In this document: positions 1-9,175 of the stretch, one piece after another
Layout: each line of letters opens with the position of its first letter
Position numbering within the stretch: position 1 is the stretch's first letter
Origin: JANOZM01 sp031429355
GTDB taxonomy: Bacteria; Pseudomonadota; Gammaproteobacteria; Burkholderiales; Burkholderiaceae_E
Assembly (NCBI GenBank): GCA_031429355.1
Contig: JANOZM010000017.1
Span: forward strand, 29,412 to 93,411
DNA length: 64,000 nt
Direction: 5' to 3'
Notes under the pieces: model-generated
The model's input: the letters and a program-made list of their open reading frames with translations, nothing else
Databases searched by the model: none
Told to the model about the DNA's origin: nothing
Program-made: the position numbers and the translations under genes

Positions 1-993
1 TAAACGTAACTTCGAACCACCATCGTCAAAACTACTTTGATAAATTGCAATGCCGCGGTGGTACAACGGCTCGTTTACTTTAATAGTGGCTTCTCTCTTT
101 GCGCCAGTGTCTTTATCGATAATGATGACATCGCTGGCAAACAATTTAGGCATGCCGGTCGAGTAATACTCCACCTTAAATTGCTTCAGTTCTACAGCAA
201 ACGGAAGCTCTTGCACGAACCGTCCGCCATGCGTGTTGATCAGCGCAAGACTTGCGGTACCACCTTCGGGCACAAATAAATTTGAACGAAAACTTGGATT
301 CGATGTGGGTAATTTAACCGAATCTGGAATTTTTTCGCCAACCGGCATTTCGAGCATTGGTTGTTTATTCAACCACCAACTATAGGTTTTTAAAGGCAAC
401 TCGCTATCGAGCATTCCACCCAAGGCAATCACTACAATGCCAACGTGGGTAAATATATATCCCAACCGATTAACCGCGCCTTGCTTACCGACCAGCATAG
501 TCCCGTCGCTGCGTTGATCTAACTTTAAACGATACCCAAGCCGTTGCAGTTGTTCGCTTTGGTGGCCGAGCAAAACTTCGGGCGCATCGCTCGTAGTGAT
601 TTCGTCATGATGATGTTGGGCTTTTAAACTGCTAGAGCGAATCGCTTCGCGCCACGTGCGCATTTCACGAATCATTTTTGGTGAGTTGCGGGTAACGCAA
701 ACGCTGGTCGACACAATTAAAAAAGCCAGTACCAACAAAAACCACCAAGCGTTATAAACCTCAACAACACCCGCCCAGCTTAAGTACTGCGCCCAAACTG
801 GCCCAAATTGATTAACGTAGTTAAGAAACGGTTCGCGCTGATTAAGTACCGTACCGATAATGCTGGCAACGGCTACGATGGATAGCGAACTAATTGCAAA
901 ACGCATTGAACCCAACACGTCGATCCAAGCCGACAATTTAGCGTTCGGCTGGGTGCTTGGTTGCATCATTGGGGAGGACGGGTTAGCACTCAT
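1..993 (-). CDS. resB: Cytochrome c biogenesis protein ResB (3' end outside window)
   Basis: Reading leftwards from the ATG at 991-993, the frame stays open to base 1, giving 331 codons of a longer protein. Hydrophobic segments lie near residues 25-45, 75-95 and 172-190. The region around LGYIFTHVGIVVIALGG and the large soluble stretch after it are typical of ResB (Ccs1), the partner of CcsB/CcsA in System II haem delivery to apocytochromes on the periplasmic side. A cytochrome c4 gene lies just upstream on the same strand, and the cytochrome context fits. The ccsB partner would be expected left of the window. Identification is by family resemblance; the C-terminus is not visible. Confidence 0.88.
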   Translation of the reverse strand, partial: MSANPSSPMMQPSTQPNAKLSAWIDVLGSMRFAISSLSIVAVASIIGTVLNQREPFLNYVNQFGPVWAQYLSWAGVVEVYNAWWFLLVLAFLIVSTSVCVTRNSPKMIREMRTWREAIRSSSLKAQHHHDEITTSDAPEVLLGHQSEQLQRLGYRLKLDQRSDGTMLVGKQGAVNRLGYIFTHVGIVVIALGGMLDSELPLKTYSWWLNKQPMLEMPVGEKIPDSVKLPTSNPSFRSNLFVPEGGTASLALINTHGGRFVQELPFAVELKQFKVEYYSTGMPKLFASDVIIIDKDTGAKREATIKVNEPLYHRGIAIYQSSFDDGGSKLRL

Positions 994-1130
994 ATTGTCA
1001 GTAGAATGCTACACAATTGCGTCCAATGCAATTGACGAATGAGCACAAGGCTAAGCAAGCCGATTTGCCCGTTGTTGTACGGTACAGCCATGTGACCTGT
1101 ATAGCGCACTTTGAATGAAGGGGTATTAAA

Positions 1131-1163
1131 AAAGCCGATCTACCTTTTGGGTTGGATCGGCTT
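1131..1163 (-). terminator. Rho-independent terminator of the cytochrome c4 gene
   Basis: A perfect 9-bp stem (AAGCCGATC at 1132-1140 with GATCGGCTT at 1155-1163) is followed, on the minus strand, by a run of seven T. It lies about 40 bp after the cytochrome c4 stop and before resB, so the two genes are probably separate transcripts. Confidence 0.8.
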
Positions 1164-1205
1164 AATCTTTAGTGGTTTTTTAAAACCCCAAACAGCAAGT
1201 GGGGC

Positions 1206-1877
1206 CTAGCGCAAACCCGCAACGTAATCAGCTACTGCTTTAATTTCACGGTCGGACAAGCGCGAAGCAATAGTGACCATTTGTGCGTTGTTCTTGCGAA
1301 CTCCTTGGCGATAAGCAATGAGCTGCGCCTCGGTGTAGTCGGACCATTGCCCACCTAGACGGGGATATTGTGCGGGAATACCCGCGCCGGCTGCACCATG
1401 ACATCCCGCGCAAGCTGGTACGTTTTTCTCGGCAATACCACCACGATAAATCTTTTTACCAAGCTCCGACAGCTCTTTGTCTTTAGCAAACGCAGGTTTG
1501 TATTTTTGCGCCGCAAAGTAAGCCGAAACGTTTTTAATATCGGCGTCAGACAGCGTTGCAGCAAAGCCAGCCATAACTGCATTGGCGCGTTCGGCTTCTT
1601 TAGCGCCGGGCTTTACTTTAAAGTTGTGCAGCTGTTTGGCCAAATACTCGGGATGCTGTGCCGCTAACTTTGGATTCACCGGAGCGTTACTGTTGCCATC
1701 AGCTGCGTGGCAAGCTGCACAAGCTTGGCTAGCTATTTGCTGACCTTTGGCAATGTCGACCGTTTCAGCTTTTTTGTCTTGCGCGAAAATATTTGCAGAA
1801 AACAAGCCGCCAGTAACTACCAGCGCTGCTACAACTGAAGAAAACGTAAATTTAGAACGAAATGCTGAATGCAACAT
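1206..1877 (-). CDS. Dihaem cytochrome c4
   Basis: A 223-residue exported protein with an N-terminal signal peptide (cleavage likely after FSANIFAQ) and two CXXCH haem sites, at residues 53-57 (CAACH) and 156-160 (CAGCH). Candidate axial methionines are M102 and M200. The duplicated class I cytochrome layout and length match cytochrome c4, a periplasmic electron carrier usually feeding terminal oxidases. It sits between resB and the divergent engB, as in many betaproteobacteria. A terminator follows at 1131-1163. Confidence 0.93.
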   Translation of the reverse strand: MLHSAFRSKFTFSSVVAALVVTGGLFSANIFAQDKKAETVDIAKGQQIASQACAACHAADGNSNAPVNPKLAAQHPEYLAKQLHNFKVKPGAKEAERANAVMAGFAATLSDADIKNVSAYFAAQKYKPAFAKDKELSELGKKIYRGGIAEKNVPACAGCHGAAGAGIPAQYPRLGGQWSDYTEAQLIAYRQGVRKNNAQMVTIASRLSDREIKAVADYVAGLR

Positions 1878-1946
1878 GGTGTGGCTTTAGAATGAACGAA
1901 CGCCTCGATTGTACAATGCAGCATATTTTTGAATTTAGGTGTCTTA

Positions 1947-2579
1947 ATGTCGCTTATGGCTACAGCACGGTTCTTTAACACCGTCGTCCAACTGGGAAAA
2001 CTACCCCCAGAAACAGTACCCGAAGTTGCATTCGTGGGCCGCTCTAACGCAGGTAAATCCTCAGTAATTAACGCTTTATGCAATCACCGAGGGCTAGCCC
2101 ATTCCAGCCGTACACCGGGCCGAACGCAAGCATTAAACTACTTCGAAATTGGCCGTCATCATGAAGTCGCAGGCTATCTTGTTGACACCCCCGGATACGG
2201 TTTTGCGGCCGTTGGGCTCCAAGAAAAAAAGAAATGGGATGGTTTAGCGGGTGGTTATTTGCAAATGCGCGAGAATTTAGCGGGGGTTGTTCTAGTAACC
2301 GACTCTAGACGCGCCCTTACCGATCTCGACCTGCAGTTAATCGACTGGGTTAACTTAAAAGTTCCGCTGCTTGTATTGTTGAACAAATGTGACAAGCTCA
2401 CAAGACAAGAACAAATAGCTAGTTTGCGTGACATCAAAGCTCGATTTGGTGGTGACTTGCGCAGCGCAGATAGCCTATTATTTTCTAGCCTAAAAAAGAC
2501 CGGAATTACTGACACCCAAAAATGGGTATCAAACAAAATTGTAGTGCCAGCTGAAACCCATGAGAACAGCGAGCAGTAG
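1947..2579 (+). CDS. engB: Ribosome biogenesis GTP-binding protein EngB/YsxC
   Basis: A TRAFAC-class GTPase with G1 GRSNAGKSS, G3 DTPGYG, G4 NKCD and G5-like SSLKKTG, and the usual length of about 210 residues. It assists large-subunit assembly. The ATG at 1947 is preceded by TTTAGG at a good distance. A TTG at 1929 and an ATG at 1956 are alternatives. It is divergent from cytochrome c4 with under 70 bp between them, so both promoters must be compact. A hairpin with T-run follows at 2630-2650. Confidence 0.93.
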   Translation: MSLMATARFFNTVVQLGKLPPETVPEVAFVGRSNAGKSSVINALCNHRGLAHSSRTPGRTQALNYFEIGRHHEVAGYLVDTPGYGFAAVGLQEKKKWDGLAGGYLQMRENLAGVVLVTDSRRALTDLDLQLIDWVNLKVPLLVLLNKCDKLTRQEQIASLRDIKARFGGDLRSADSLLFSSLKKTGITDTQKWVSNKIVVPAETHENSEQ

Positions 2580-2629
2580 TAATAGGCAACAAATAGGCAG
2601 CAGGCAATAGAAAAACCGGCAACAGTGCC

Positions 2630-2650
2630 GGCGTTGGAACGCCCTTTTTT
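2630..2650 (+). terminator. Rho-independent terminator after engB
   Basis: GGCGT / ACGCC closes a short stem over TGGA and is followed by CTTTTTTTT. A second small hairpin, CCGGCA-ACAG-TGCCGG, precedes it. The hemB ribosome-binding site starts about 15 bp downstream. Confidence 0.75.
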
Positions 2651-2677
2651 TGAGCGCAGTACGGAACGGAGACCCTT

Positions 2678-3802
2678 TTGAAAAAACCAACAAAAAACAA
2701 TATTGCATCGAGCGCAACCGCAAGTTTGGCCGCCGCTAAAAAACCTGCAAAAACCACAATAAAATCAAACAAGTCAGTTAGCGCTCCAAAAATTTACAGC
2801 GATGTTCAAAACGGCGCATTCCCGCTTATTCGCCCCCGACGTCTGCGTAAAGATGCCTTTTCAAGAGATCTAGTTCGTGAAAATCGTTTACATAGCAGCG
2901 ATTTCATTTATCCCGTTTTCGTTATCGACAAAAAGAAAACTCGCCAATCGGTCTCTTCAATGCCCGGCGTTGAAAGGCTATCGCCCGATCTGCTTTTACC
3001 TTTAGCAGAGCAATGCGTAAAACTTGGCATACCGGCACTAGCGCTGTTTCCAGTGATCGAGCCATCGTTAAAAACACCTAACGGAAGCGAAGCTTTAAAC
3101 CCCAATGGCTTGGTCCCACGGGTGGTTCAGATGCTTAAAAAAGAGTTCCCAGAACTCGGTGTGATGACCGACGTTGCTTTAGACCCCTATACATCGCATG
3201 GCCAGGACGGCTTGCTCGATTCAACGGGCTACATTCTTAATGATGAAACTGTCCGAATATTGGTACAACAAGCTTTGTTGCATGCGCAATCTGGCGTTGA
3301 CATTGTTGCCCCTTCGGACATGATGGATGGTCGAATTGGCGCAATTCGCAGGCATCTTGAAGCCAATAATATGATTCATACCCGAATCATGGCTTATTCG
3401 GCCAAATACGCGTCGGCCTTTTATGGTCCATTCCGAGATGCGGTTGGATCAAGCGCTCAATTGGGCAAAAGCAATAAAAAAGTTTACCAAATGGACCCGG
3501 GCAACTCCGACGAAGCTTTGCGCGAAGTCGCTTTGGATATCCAAGAAGGTGCCGATATGGTCATGGTTAAACCCGGCATGCCCTATTTAGATATTGTGCG
3601 GCGCGTTAAAGATACTTTTTCGATGCCCACCTTTGTCTACCAAGTCAGCGGCGAATACGCCATGCTTAAAGCAGCTGCCGCAAATGGGTGGTTGGATGGG
3701 AATGCAGTAATGCTTGAATCATTACTTTGCATGAAGCGTGCTGGAGCCGACGGCATTTTGACTTATTATGCTTTAGAGGCTGCCCAAGCAATTCGCGAAT
3801 AA
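2678..3802 (+). CDS. hemB: Delta-aminolevulinic acid dehydratase (porphobilinogen synthase)
   Basis: This enzyme condenses two 5-aminolevulinate molecules to porphobilinogen in haem synthesis. The Schiff-base lysines are K243 (in AYSAKYASAFYG) and K298 (in VMVKPGMPYLD). The metal loop reads DVALDPYTSHGQDG, the aspartate-rich type without the zinc cysteines. The chosen start is TTG at 2678, with GGAG six bases upstream; no ATG lies before the conserved core. That start gives 374 residues with a Lys/Ala-rich tail of about 45 residues ahead of the family core (usually about 325-340 residues). Haem supply fits the adjacent cytochrome genes. Confidence 0.95.
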   Translation: MKKPTKNNIASSATASLAAAKKPAKTTIKSNKSVSAPKIYSDVQNGAFPLIRPRRLRKDAFSRDLVRENRLHSSDFIYPVFVIDKKKTRQSVSSMPGVERLSPDLLLPLAEQCVKLGIPALALFPVIEPSLKTPNGSEALNPNGLVPRVVQMLKKEFPELGVMTDVALDPYTSHGQDGLLDSTGYILNDETVRILVQQALLHAQSGVDIVAPSDMMDGRIGAIRRHLEANNMIHTRIMAYSAKYASAFYGPFRDAVGSSAQLGKSNKKVYQMDPGNSDEALREVALDIQEGADMVMVKPGMPYLDIVRRVKDTFSMPTFVYQVSGEYAMLKAAAANGWLDGNAVMLESLLCMKRAGADGILTYYALEAAQAIRE

Positions 3803-3808
3803 AAATTA

Positions 3809-4966
3809 ATGGATTTTTTTCATATCACCCCTGCGGGCGTTGTCTCGCTACCAGCAATACCACCCGGAAAGCTAGATTCAGGCTTTTTATGGATTGACTG
3901 TATCTATTCAGAAACGCCGTTAATCAACTTGGCTTTGTCTGGTTATAACGGTGTCAATATTTTGAATGAGCATCTTGAGGATGCCAGCAATCGACATCAC
4001 CCATCATTTTTCGACTCAACCAGTCGGTACGAAATGATCGTGTTTCGAGGATTGGCGATGCACGCGTCTAGCCTAGGTGCAAAACCCGGTGCTATAAAAT
4101 TAGACACGCGCCCTTCTACATTTTTTCTGGCTCCTGGGGTTTTACTGACGGTTCACGCCCAAAGCTCGCGCACCTTTACCCGTTTACGCGAACGACTTTT
4201 GGCAATCGAAACAGACGGACCGCGCAGCCCTGTTAACCCAGAAGAACTCATGTTACGAATTTTGAACGACATGGTGGATCGATTTTTGGAGTTACGCGAA
4301 CCTTTGGGTGCCTTGCTTGATAAGGCGCAATTTGAGTTATTAGATCCTAAACGCCCATTCAGAGATTGGCCACTACTATTGAGTTGGCGGATGGAGTTAC
4401 GACGCCTCGAATCGTTAAGTGAAGAACAACTAGACGCAATTCAAGAGTGGCAAGATGAACGCCACGATCGGACGGATGTTGTTAATAGCAACCCTGTTGC
4501 TTCGGGCGACGCACTGAGGGTACGAACCAACAACTTAATTGAACATATCAATCGTGTTCTCAATCACGCGACTCGACTAGAAACATCTTTGGAATCCGCG
4601 GTTCAGTTACATTTTTCGTCGATGGCACACCGGAGCACAGAGATTATGCGAGTGCTTACGACGCTTACAGCTATCTTCATGCCGCTAACTTTGATAACCG
4701 GAATCTTTGGTATGAATTTTGAGTTCATACCTGGAATTCATACTCGTACTGGTTTTTGGTGGGCACTAGGGTTTATGGCCACAATAGCGATCGTCATGTA
4801 TGCTTGGTTTCGTTCGAGGCGCTGGGTAAACACCAGAGGCAGTCAGTTCACCAATTTGGAAACGCCTAATAAAGAACTACAAGATAAAGAACGCATGGCG
4901 GAATACGTCAACAAATCGAGTGCCGCCAGTCAATCTAACCAAATCCGCGGACGGGAGCCCATTTAG
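3809..4966 (+). CDS. zntB: CorA/ZntB-family divalent cation transporter
   Basis: 385 residues. A long cytoplasmic N-terminal domain is followed by two C-terminal membrane helices. The signature GMN lies at residues 301-303 within IFGMNFEFIPG. The overall pattern (WIDCIYSE near the start, PLGALLDKAQFELLD mid-protein) is closer to ZntB than to classical CorA Mg2+ channels, so zinc transport is the best guess. It starts 6 bp after hemB, probably in the same transcript. A zinc link to HemB is possible in principle, but the HemB metal loop here is not the zinc-cysteine type. Confidence 0.8.
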   Translation: MDFFHITPAGVVSLPAIPPGKLDSGFLWIDCIYSETPLINLALSGYNGVNILNEHLEDASNRHHPSFFDSTSRYEMIVFRGLAMHASSLGAKPGAIKLDTRPSTFFLAPGVLLTVHAQSSRTFTRLRERLLAIETDGPRSPVNPEELMLRILNDMVDRFLELREPLGALLDKAQFELLDPKRPFRDWPLLLSWRMELRRLESLSEEQLDAIQEWQDERHDRTDVVNSNPVASGDALRVRTNNLIEHINRVLNHATRLETSLESAVQLHFSSMAHRSTEIMRVLTTLTAIFMPLTLITGIFGMNFEFIPGIHTRTGFWWALGFMATIAIVMYAWFRSRRWVNTRGSQFTNLETPNKELQDKERMAEYVNKSSAASQSNQIRGREPI

Positions 4967-4970
4967 ACTA

Positions 4971-5465
4971 ATGTTTAGCGATCTAAATAGATTGAAAATT
5001 GAAAAACGTGGGCGGTTACTTACGCTGGGATTCCTGTCTTTTGCAGCAGTTGGGTTCGCTTTGTTCACCCAGTTTTACTGGGACATGCAACCTTGCCCGT
5101 GGTGCATTTTGCAGCGCATGGTGTTTTTAATCGTTGGTTGCATTGCAGTTTTTGGCGCATTTTTTAGTTTATCAACCCAAAAGTTCACCGCCTTTTGTGC
5201 CGCTTTGTTTGGCCTTGGTGGGTTCGGACTGGCTCTTTATCAATTTTTAGTTGCATCTAAGCAGCAATCTTGCTCGTTTAGTCAGGCGGAAAAATTCGTC
5301 ATGTGGACAGGATTAGACCAACTTATACCAAGCGTTTTTCAAGTTACAGCCTCATGCGCCGATGCAGCGTTAGCCAAGTTGCTGGGTATACCCTACGAGC
5401 TAGCCAGCGGCGCTTTATTCGCCGTACTAGCCGTCCTAGCGCTTCGAATATTCAAAGCCAAATGA
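4971..5465 (+). CDS. dsbB: Disulfide bond formation protein DsbB
   Basis: An inner-membrane quinone reductase that reoxidises DsbA. 164 residues, four hydrophobic segments. Periplasmic cysteine pairs are C42/C45 (PCPWCILQR) and C101/C129 (QQSCSF and TASCAD), the layout of the family. The ATG at 4971 follows the upstream stop by 4 bp with GGGAG upstream. A GTG at 4920 would add an unlikely hydrophilic leader overlapping zntB. Oxidative folding fits the neighbouring cytochrome c maturation genes. Confidence 0.93.
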   Translation: MFSDLNRLKIEKRGRLLTLGFLSFAAVGFALFTQFYWDMQPCPWCILQRMVFLIVGCIAVFGAFFSLSTQKFTAFCAALFGLGGFGLALYQFLVASKQQSCSFSQAEKFVMWTGLDQLIPSVFQVTASCADAALAKLLGIPYELASGALFAVLAVLALRIFKAK

Positions 5466-5475
5466 AGAACTTATA

Positions 5476-6615
5476 ATGAGTGTGATTACTAACATCGAAG
5501 ATTTACGGGTACTAGCCCAAAAGCGTGTACCCAAAATGTTTTACGATTATGCCGATTCAGGCTCTTGGACAGAATCAACTTATCGCAACAACGAGCTAAT
5601 GTTGTCGGCGCTACGCTTTAAGCAACGCGTTGCTGTCAACATGGAAGGCCGCACGACAGTAAGCACGATGGTTGGTACGCCAGTCGCAATGCCGGTTGCG
5701 ATTGCGCCCACTGGTTTAACTGGCATGCAACATGCCGACGGCGAGATTTTAGCCGCCAAAGCGGCCGAAAAGTTTGGCGTGCCGTTTACCTTGTCGACCA
5801 TGAGTATTTGCTCAATTGAAGATATTGCCGCACATACAAAAGCGCCGTTTTGGTTTCAGCTGTACGTTATGCGCGACCGCGAGTTTATCTATAACTTAAT
5901 CGACCGTGCCAAAGCTGCCAATTGTTCGGCGTTAGTCCTCACTCTCGATCTACAGATATTAGGTCAGCGCCACAAGGATTTAAAAAACGGTTTGTCCGCA
6001 CCACCTAAACTGACCATTCCTAATATTATTAACATGATGACCAAGCCACGCTGGTGTATGGGAATGCTTGGAACGCAGCGCCGTCAGTTTGGAAACATTG
6101 TCGGGCATGTTAAAAACGTTAGCGATATGGGTTCATTATCTTCTTGGACGGCTAGTCAATTCGATCCGAGACTTTCTTGGGACGATGTGGAGTGGATTAA
6201 AAAACGTTGGGGCGGCAAGCTGATTATCAAAGGCATCTTAGATCCAGATGATGCGCGTTTAGCTGTTCAAAGTGGTGCAGATGCTTTGATTGTTTCTAAT
6301 CACGGCGGACGTCAGTTAGATGGCGCAATGTCATCCATTGAAGCGTTGCCCGAAATTGTTGCCGCAGTTGGCGATCAAATCGAAGTACACATGGACGGCG
6401 GTATTCGTTCTGGCCAAGATGTTTTACGCGCAGTGGCGTTGGGCGCTAAAGGCACTTACATCGGACGTGCTTTTCTTTATGGCCTGGGCGCGATGGGCGA
6501 AAAGGGCGTTACGAAGTGCTTAGAAATTATCCATAAAGAACTCGATTTAACGATGGCGTTTTGCGGACGCCGAACCATTAAAGAAGTTGATAAGAGCATA
6601 TTGTTAGGCTACTAA
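5476..6615 (+). CDS. lldD: FMN-dependent L-lactate dehydrogenase
   Basis: 379 residues of the alpha-hydroxy acid oxidase/dehydrogenase family. The catalytic histidine H276 is in SNHGGRQLDG, the FMN-binding MDGGIRSGQDVLRA block follows, and tyrosine lies near residue 23 (FYDYADSGSW). Length and the R-H-K-D-L-K-N-G segment favour the respiratory L-lactate dehydrogenase LldD, which passes electrons to quinone. A related 2-hydroxy acid oxidase cannot be excluded. It follows dsbB by 10 bp; whether they are co-transcribed is unclear. Confidence 0.88.
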   Translation: MSVITNIEDLRVLAQKRVPKMFYDYADSGSWTESTYRNNELMLSALRFKQRVAVNMEGRTTVSTMVGTPVAMPVAIAPTGLTGMQHADGEILAAKAAEKFGVPFTLSTMSICSIEDIAAHTKAPFWFQLYVMRDREFIYNLIDRAKAANCSALVLTLDLQILGQRHKDLKNGLSAPPKLTIPNIINMMTKPRWCMGMLGTQRRQFGNIVGHVKNVSDMGSLSSWTASQFDPRLSWDDVEWIKKRWGGKLIIKGILDPDDARLAVQSGADALIVSNHGGRQLDGAMSSIEALPEIVAAVGDQIEVHMDGGIRSGQDVLRAVALGAKGTYIGRAFLYGLGAMGEKGVTKCLEIIHKELDLTMAFCGRRTIKEVDKSILLGY

Positions 6616-6761
6616 GTATTTAGTTTGCACCAATCTTCAACTCCCTAACCCTAGTTAACAATACAAAGTACGTCGAAAGTTTTTACATCTTGATTTGTTT
6701 GTTGCATTGGCCCCAACAATTGCTGCAAATAAATCAATGAATTGTGAGAATTTAGATTAAC

Positions 6762-6777
6762 TGGCACGAAAGATGCA
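6762..6777 (+). promoter_or_regulatory. Candidate sigma-54 (-24/-12) promoter
   Basis: TGGCACG AAAG ATGCA matches the sigma-54 consensus TGGCACG-N4-TTGCW at every defined position except the first T of the -12 block. It lies 72 bp before the TTG start of the OmpA-like gene, leaving room for a leader of about 60 bases. No enhancer-binding site was identified. Confidence 0.45.
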
Positions 6778-6848
6778 TAAGCAAAATATAATTTTGTTTT
6801 GCATCTTTTTGTATTGTTACTTGCGATTTCGCAAGTTAGGAGACTCGG

Positions 6849-7670
6849 TTGAAGCGTATTGCAATTTGGGGAATTGGGGCCATCGCGTTGGCACTTGTAG
6901 CAGCTAGTTGCATTCGAAAACAAATTAACGAGCAAACCTTAGCCGCTGCACCGCAAGTCGCTGGAAAACCAGACTTAAACATTCAGTTGCCCGCCGTTAC
7001 ACCCCCTGTTGTTACATCTCCGTCTGCAACACCTCCTGTTGCAAAACTCGAAACTCCAACAATGGTGGCTGCTGCGCCCGTTACGGCCCCTACTTCAGTC
7101 AGTTCAAACTCAGTCGCAGCCAAGGCTGCCGCAACAGTGCCAACTATTGTCAAGGCAAAACCAGACATTGCAAAGGCGTCTATTGCTGCTGGTAAATCTG
7201 CAATTAACAAGCCGGTTGCCTCAAGAAAACAAGTTGTCAGTTACAAGGCCAAGCGACAAGCGGCCTATGCAAAAAACAAACGCGTATTGGCGCAACGCAA
7301 AGCGATTCGTAAAACTGTAGCCGCAACACGAGCTTGCGCTGCCAAGCCAGGGCAACAGATTGTGCAAAGCGTTTGCTTTGCAACTAATTCAGCAGCGCTA
7401 TCTAATGAGAGCAAGCGCAAACTTTCGGCCGCTGCCCAACAACTTAAGTCAAATGCAAAGCAGCGTCTTGAGATTGCTGGTTTTACCGACGGGTCGGGAA
7501 ACAGCAAAACCAACATCCAATTATCAGAGCGCCGCAGCCAAGCCGTCGTTAACTATTTGGTAGCCCAAGGCGTTGAACGCGCGCTACTGACCAACAAAGG
7601 CTATGGCGAAGAATCTGCTAAACGTGCGCAACAACATCGCCGCGTTGATCTCAAAGTAATGCAACCTTAA
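6849..7670 (+). CDS. OmpA-like peptidoglycan-associated envelope protein
   Basis: 273 residues. An N-terminal hydrophobic segment ending in ALVAASC is a possible but imperfect lipobox. A low-complexity Pro/Ala/Val/Lys region (residues about 30-150) follows. The C-terminal OmpA domain (about 165-273) contains FTDGSG, LSERRSQAVVNYL and NKGYGEE, the peptidoglycan-binding pattern. The start is TTG with AGGAG 6-7 bases upstream. The lysine-rich linker probably spans the periplasm. A sigma-54-like promoter lies upstream at 6762. Confidence 0.8.
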   Translation: MKRIAIWGIGAIALALVAASCIRKQINEQTLAAAPQVAGKPDLNIQLPAVTPPVVTSPSATPPVAKLETPTMVAAAPVTAPTSVSSNSVAAKAAATVPTIVKAKPDIAKASIAAGKSAINKPVASRKQVVSYKAKRQAAYAKNKRVLAQRKAIRKTVAATRACAAKPGQQIVQSVCFATNSAALSNESKRKLSAAAQQLKSNAKQRLEIAGFTDGSGNSKTNIQLSERRSQAVVNYLVAQGVERALLTNKGYGEESAKRAQQHRRVDLKVMQP

Positions 7671-7740
7671 TTGCTGCAGCTGCAATGCCAAGCTTGGCAC
7701 CGCTTAAATTGTTTTCTAGATCCTACTGGAGTGTTTTACC

Positions 7741-9162
7741 GTGAGTGAGTTAATCGCTAAGATTTTGTTTTGCCTGTTAATGGCTGCTGCAATCGGATTT
7801 TTGACGGCTTGGTTTTTACGCCGACTGAGCATCCTTGAACTCACTGACGAAAAAAATGCATTACGACGAAGCCTGTCTAACAAAGAACTGATTGCATCAG
7901 AAGCAGAACGTAAGGCGTCCAACCTTGAGACTCAATTGGTTTTACGCGAGACTGAAGTCAATACAGAACGAACAAAACTTGAGCAAAACGCTACTACGGC
8001 TCGTTCACAATACGATGCTGCACAAGTTCAGCTTGGTAAATTTTCGGCAGACATTACAACCAAGGACGCCAGCATTGCTAGCCTTGGGGCAATTGTTGCG
8101 ATGCGCGAAAATAGTCTGCTCGAGAGCGATAAAAATCTGGCGGCGGCAAAGCTGACCTTTGCCGGCTCCGAGACCAAGTTAAGTGAGCTGCAACAAACCT
8201 TGCTTGATAAAGACAGCCTCTTACGCGCCCGTGACGAAAACCTACGGTTGCGCGAAGTCAGAATTAACGAGCTTGAGACGCAAGCAGGTACTTACATGCG
8301 TGAAATCGGCAAAGTACAAGGTGAATTGCAAAACGCCCAAAACTCGTTAGCTGCCAATTTAAAGGGCAAAGATTCTGAGATCGCACGCCTGACTGCCCAG
8401 TTAGCACCATTGGCATTAATGACCGCTTCGATCGGTACAAAAGACAGCAAGGTAAAAGAACTTGAAGCGCAAGTTACACAACTAGCGGGCGATGTTGCAC
8501 AGCAAAAATCTAACGCCGCTCGTTGGGAACGCGAAATGCAAGCAGCCCGCGCTCAGGCGCAAGCCGCTGTGGCCGATGTTTCAAACCACAAACAACGCGC
8601 CGACCAAGCATCCAGCGATCAACGTGGAAAGATAGATCACTATCAAGCGATGGAGCGCGAGTACGATGCAATGAAGCGAAGCTTTGCTAATCGAACTCAA
8701 TTGCTAACCGAGGCCCAAACGGCCAGCGAACAAAGCAAACGCGAGTTGCTGCAAAGCCAAGAAAACAACAAAGGTCTAGCACTGCAGTTGCAACAATTAA
8801 AGGTCGCGCAAATACAACTAACCTCAGCTTCGGCGCTCGCAGCAAGTCAGCAACGTCAATCGTCGTTGCCCCGCCAAATGACAAAGGCGCCGGCATACAA
8901 AGACGACATCAAACATATTTATGGTGTTGGCCCCGCTTTGGAAATCGAACTCAACCGCCTTGGTGTTTATTTTTTCCGCCAAGTCAGTTTATGGACCGAG
9001 CAAGATATTGATTTCTTCGATTCACAACTTACCGAATTTAAAGGCCGAATCCGCCGTGAGAATTGGGTACGCAGCGCGGTTGAAGAGCATTATAAAAAAT
9101 ATGGCGAGTGGCTTGCGCAAGGCAATCCAGCTATTACGATCGCGGAAACCAACCGTTCTTAG
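7741..9162 (+). CDS. Membrane-anchored coiled-coil protein with C-terminal helix-hairpin-helix domain
   Basis: 473 residues starting at GTG with TGGAG upstream. One membrane helix (about residues 5-27) is followed by a very long Glu/Gln/Ala/Lys coiled coil (about 30-370). A short C-terminal domain (about 385-460) contains DIKHIYGVGPALEIELNRLG. This is the helix-hairpin-helix type seen at the ends of several poorly characterised proteins and in NuoE-like annotations. I do not recognise a named gene. It may bind nucleic acid or a protein partner near the membrane. It follows the OmpA-like gene by 70 bp on the same strand. Confidence 0.7.
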   Translation: MSELIAKILFCLLMAAAIGFLTAWFLRRLSILELTDEKNALRRSLSNKELIASEAERKASNLETQLVLRETEVNTERTKLEQNATTARSQYDAAQVQLGKFSADITTKDASIASLGAIVAMRENSLLESDKNLAAAKLTFAGSETKLSELQQTLLDKDSLLRARDENLRLREVRINELETQAGTYMREIGKVQGELQNAQNSLAANLKGKDSEIARLTAQLAPLALMTASIGTKDSKVKELEAQVTQLAGDVAQQKSNAARWEREMQAARAQAQAAVADVSNHKQRADQASSDQRGKIDHYQAMEREYDAMKRSFANRTQLLTEAQTASEQSKRELLQSQENNKGLALQLQQLKVAQIQLTSASALAASQQRQSSLPRQMTKAPAYKDDIKHIYGVGPALEIELNRLGVYFFRQVSLWTEQDIDFFDSQLTEFKGRIRRENWVRSAVEEHYKKYGEWLAQGNPAITIAETNRS

Positions 9163-9175
9163 TTTGTTGCAAAAT

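Noticed and set aside
7009..7320. 103-residue frame within the OmpA-like gene
   Set aside because: Leu/Gln/Arg-rich out-of-frame shadow of a low-complexity region.
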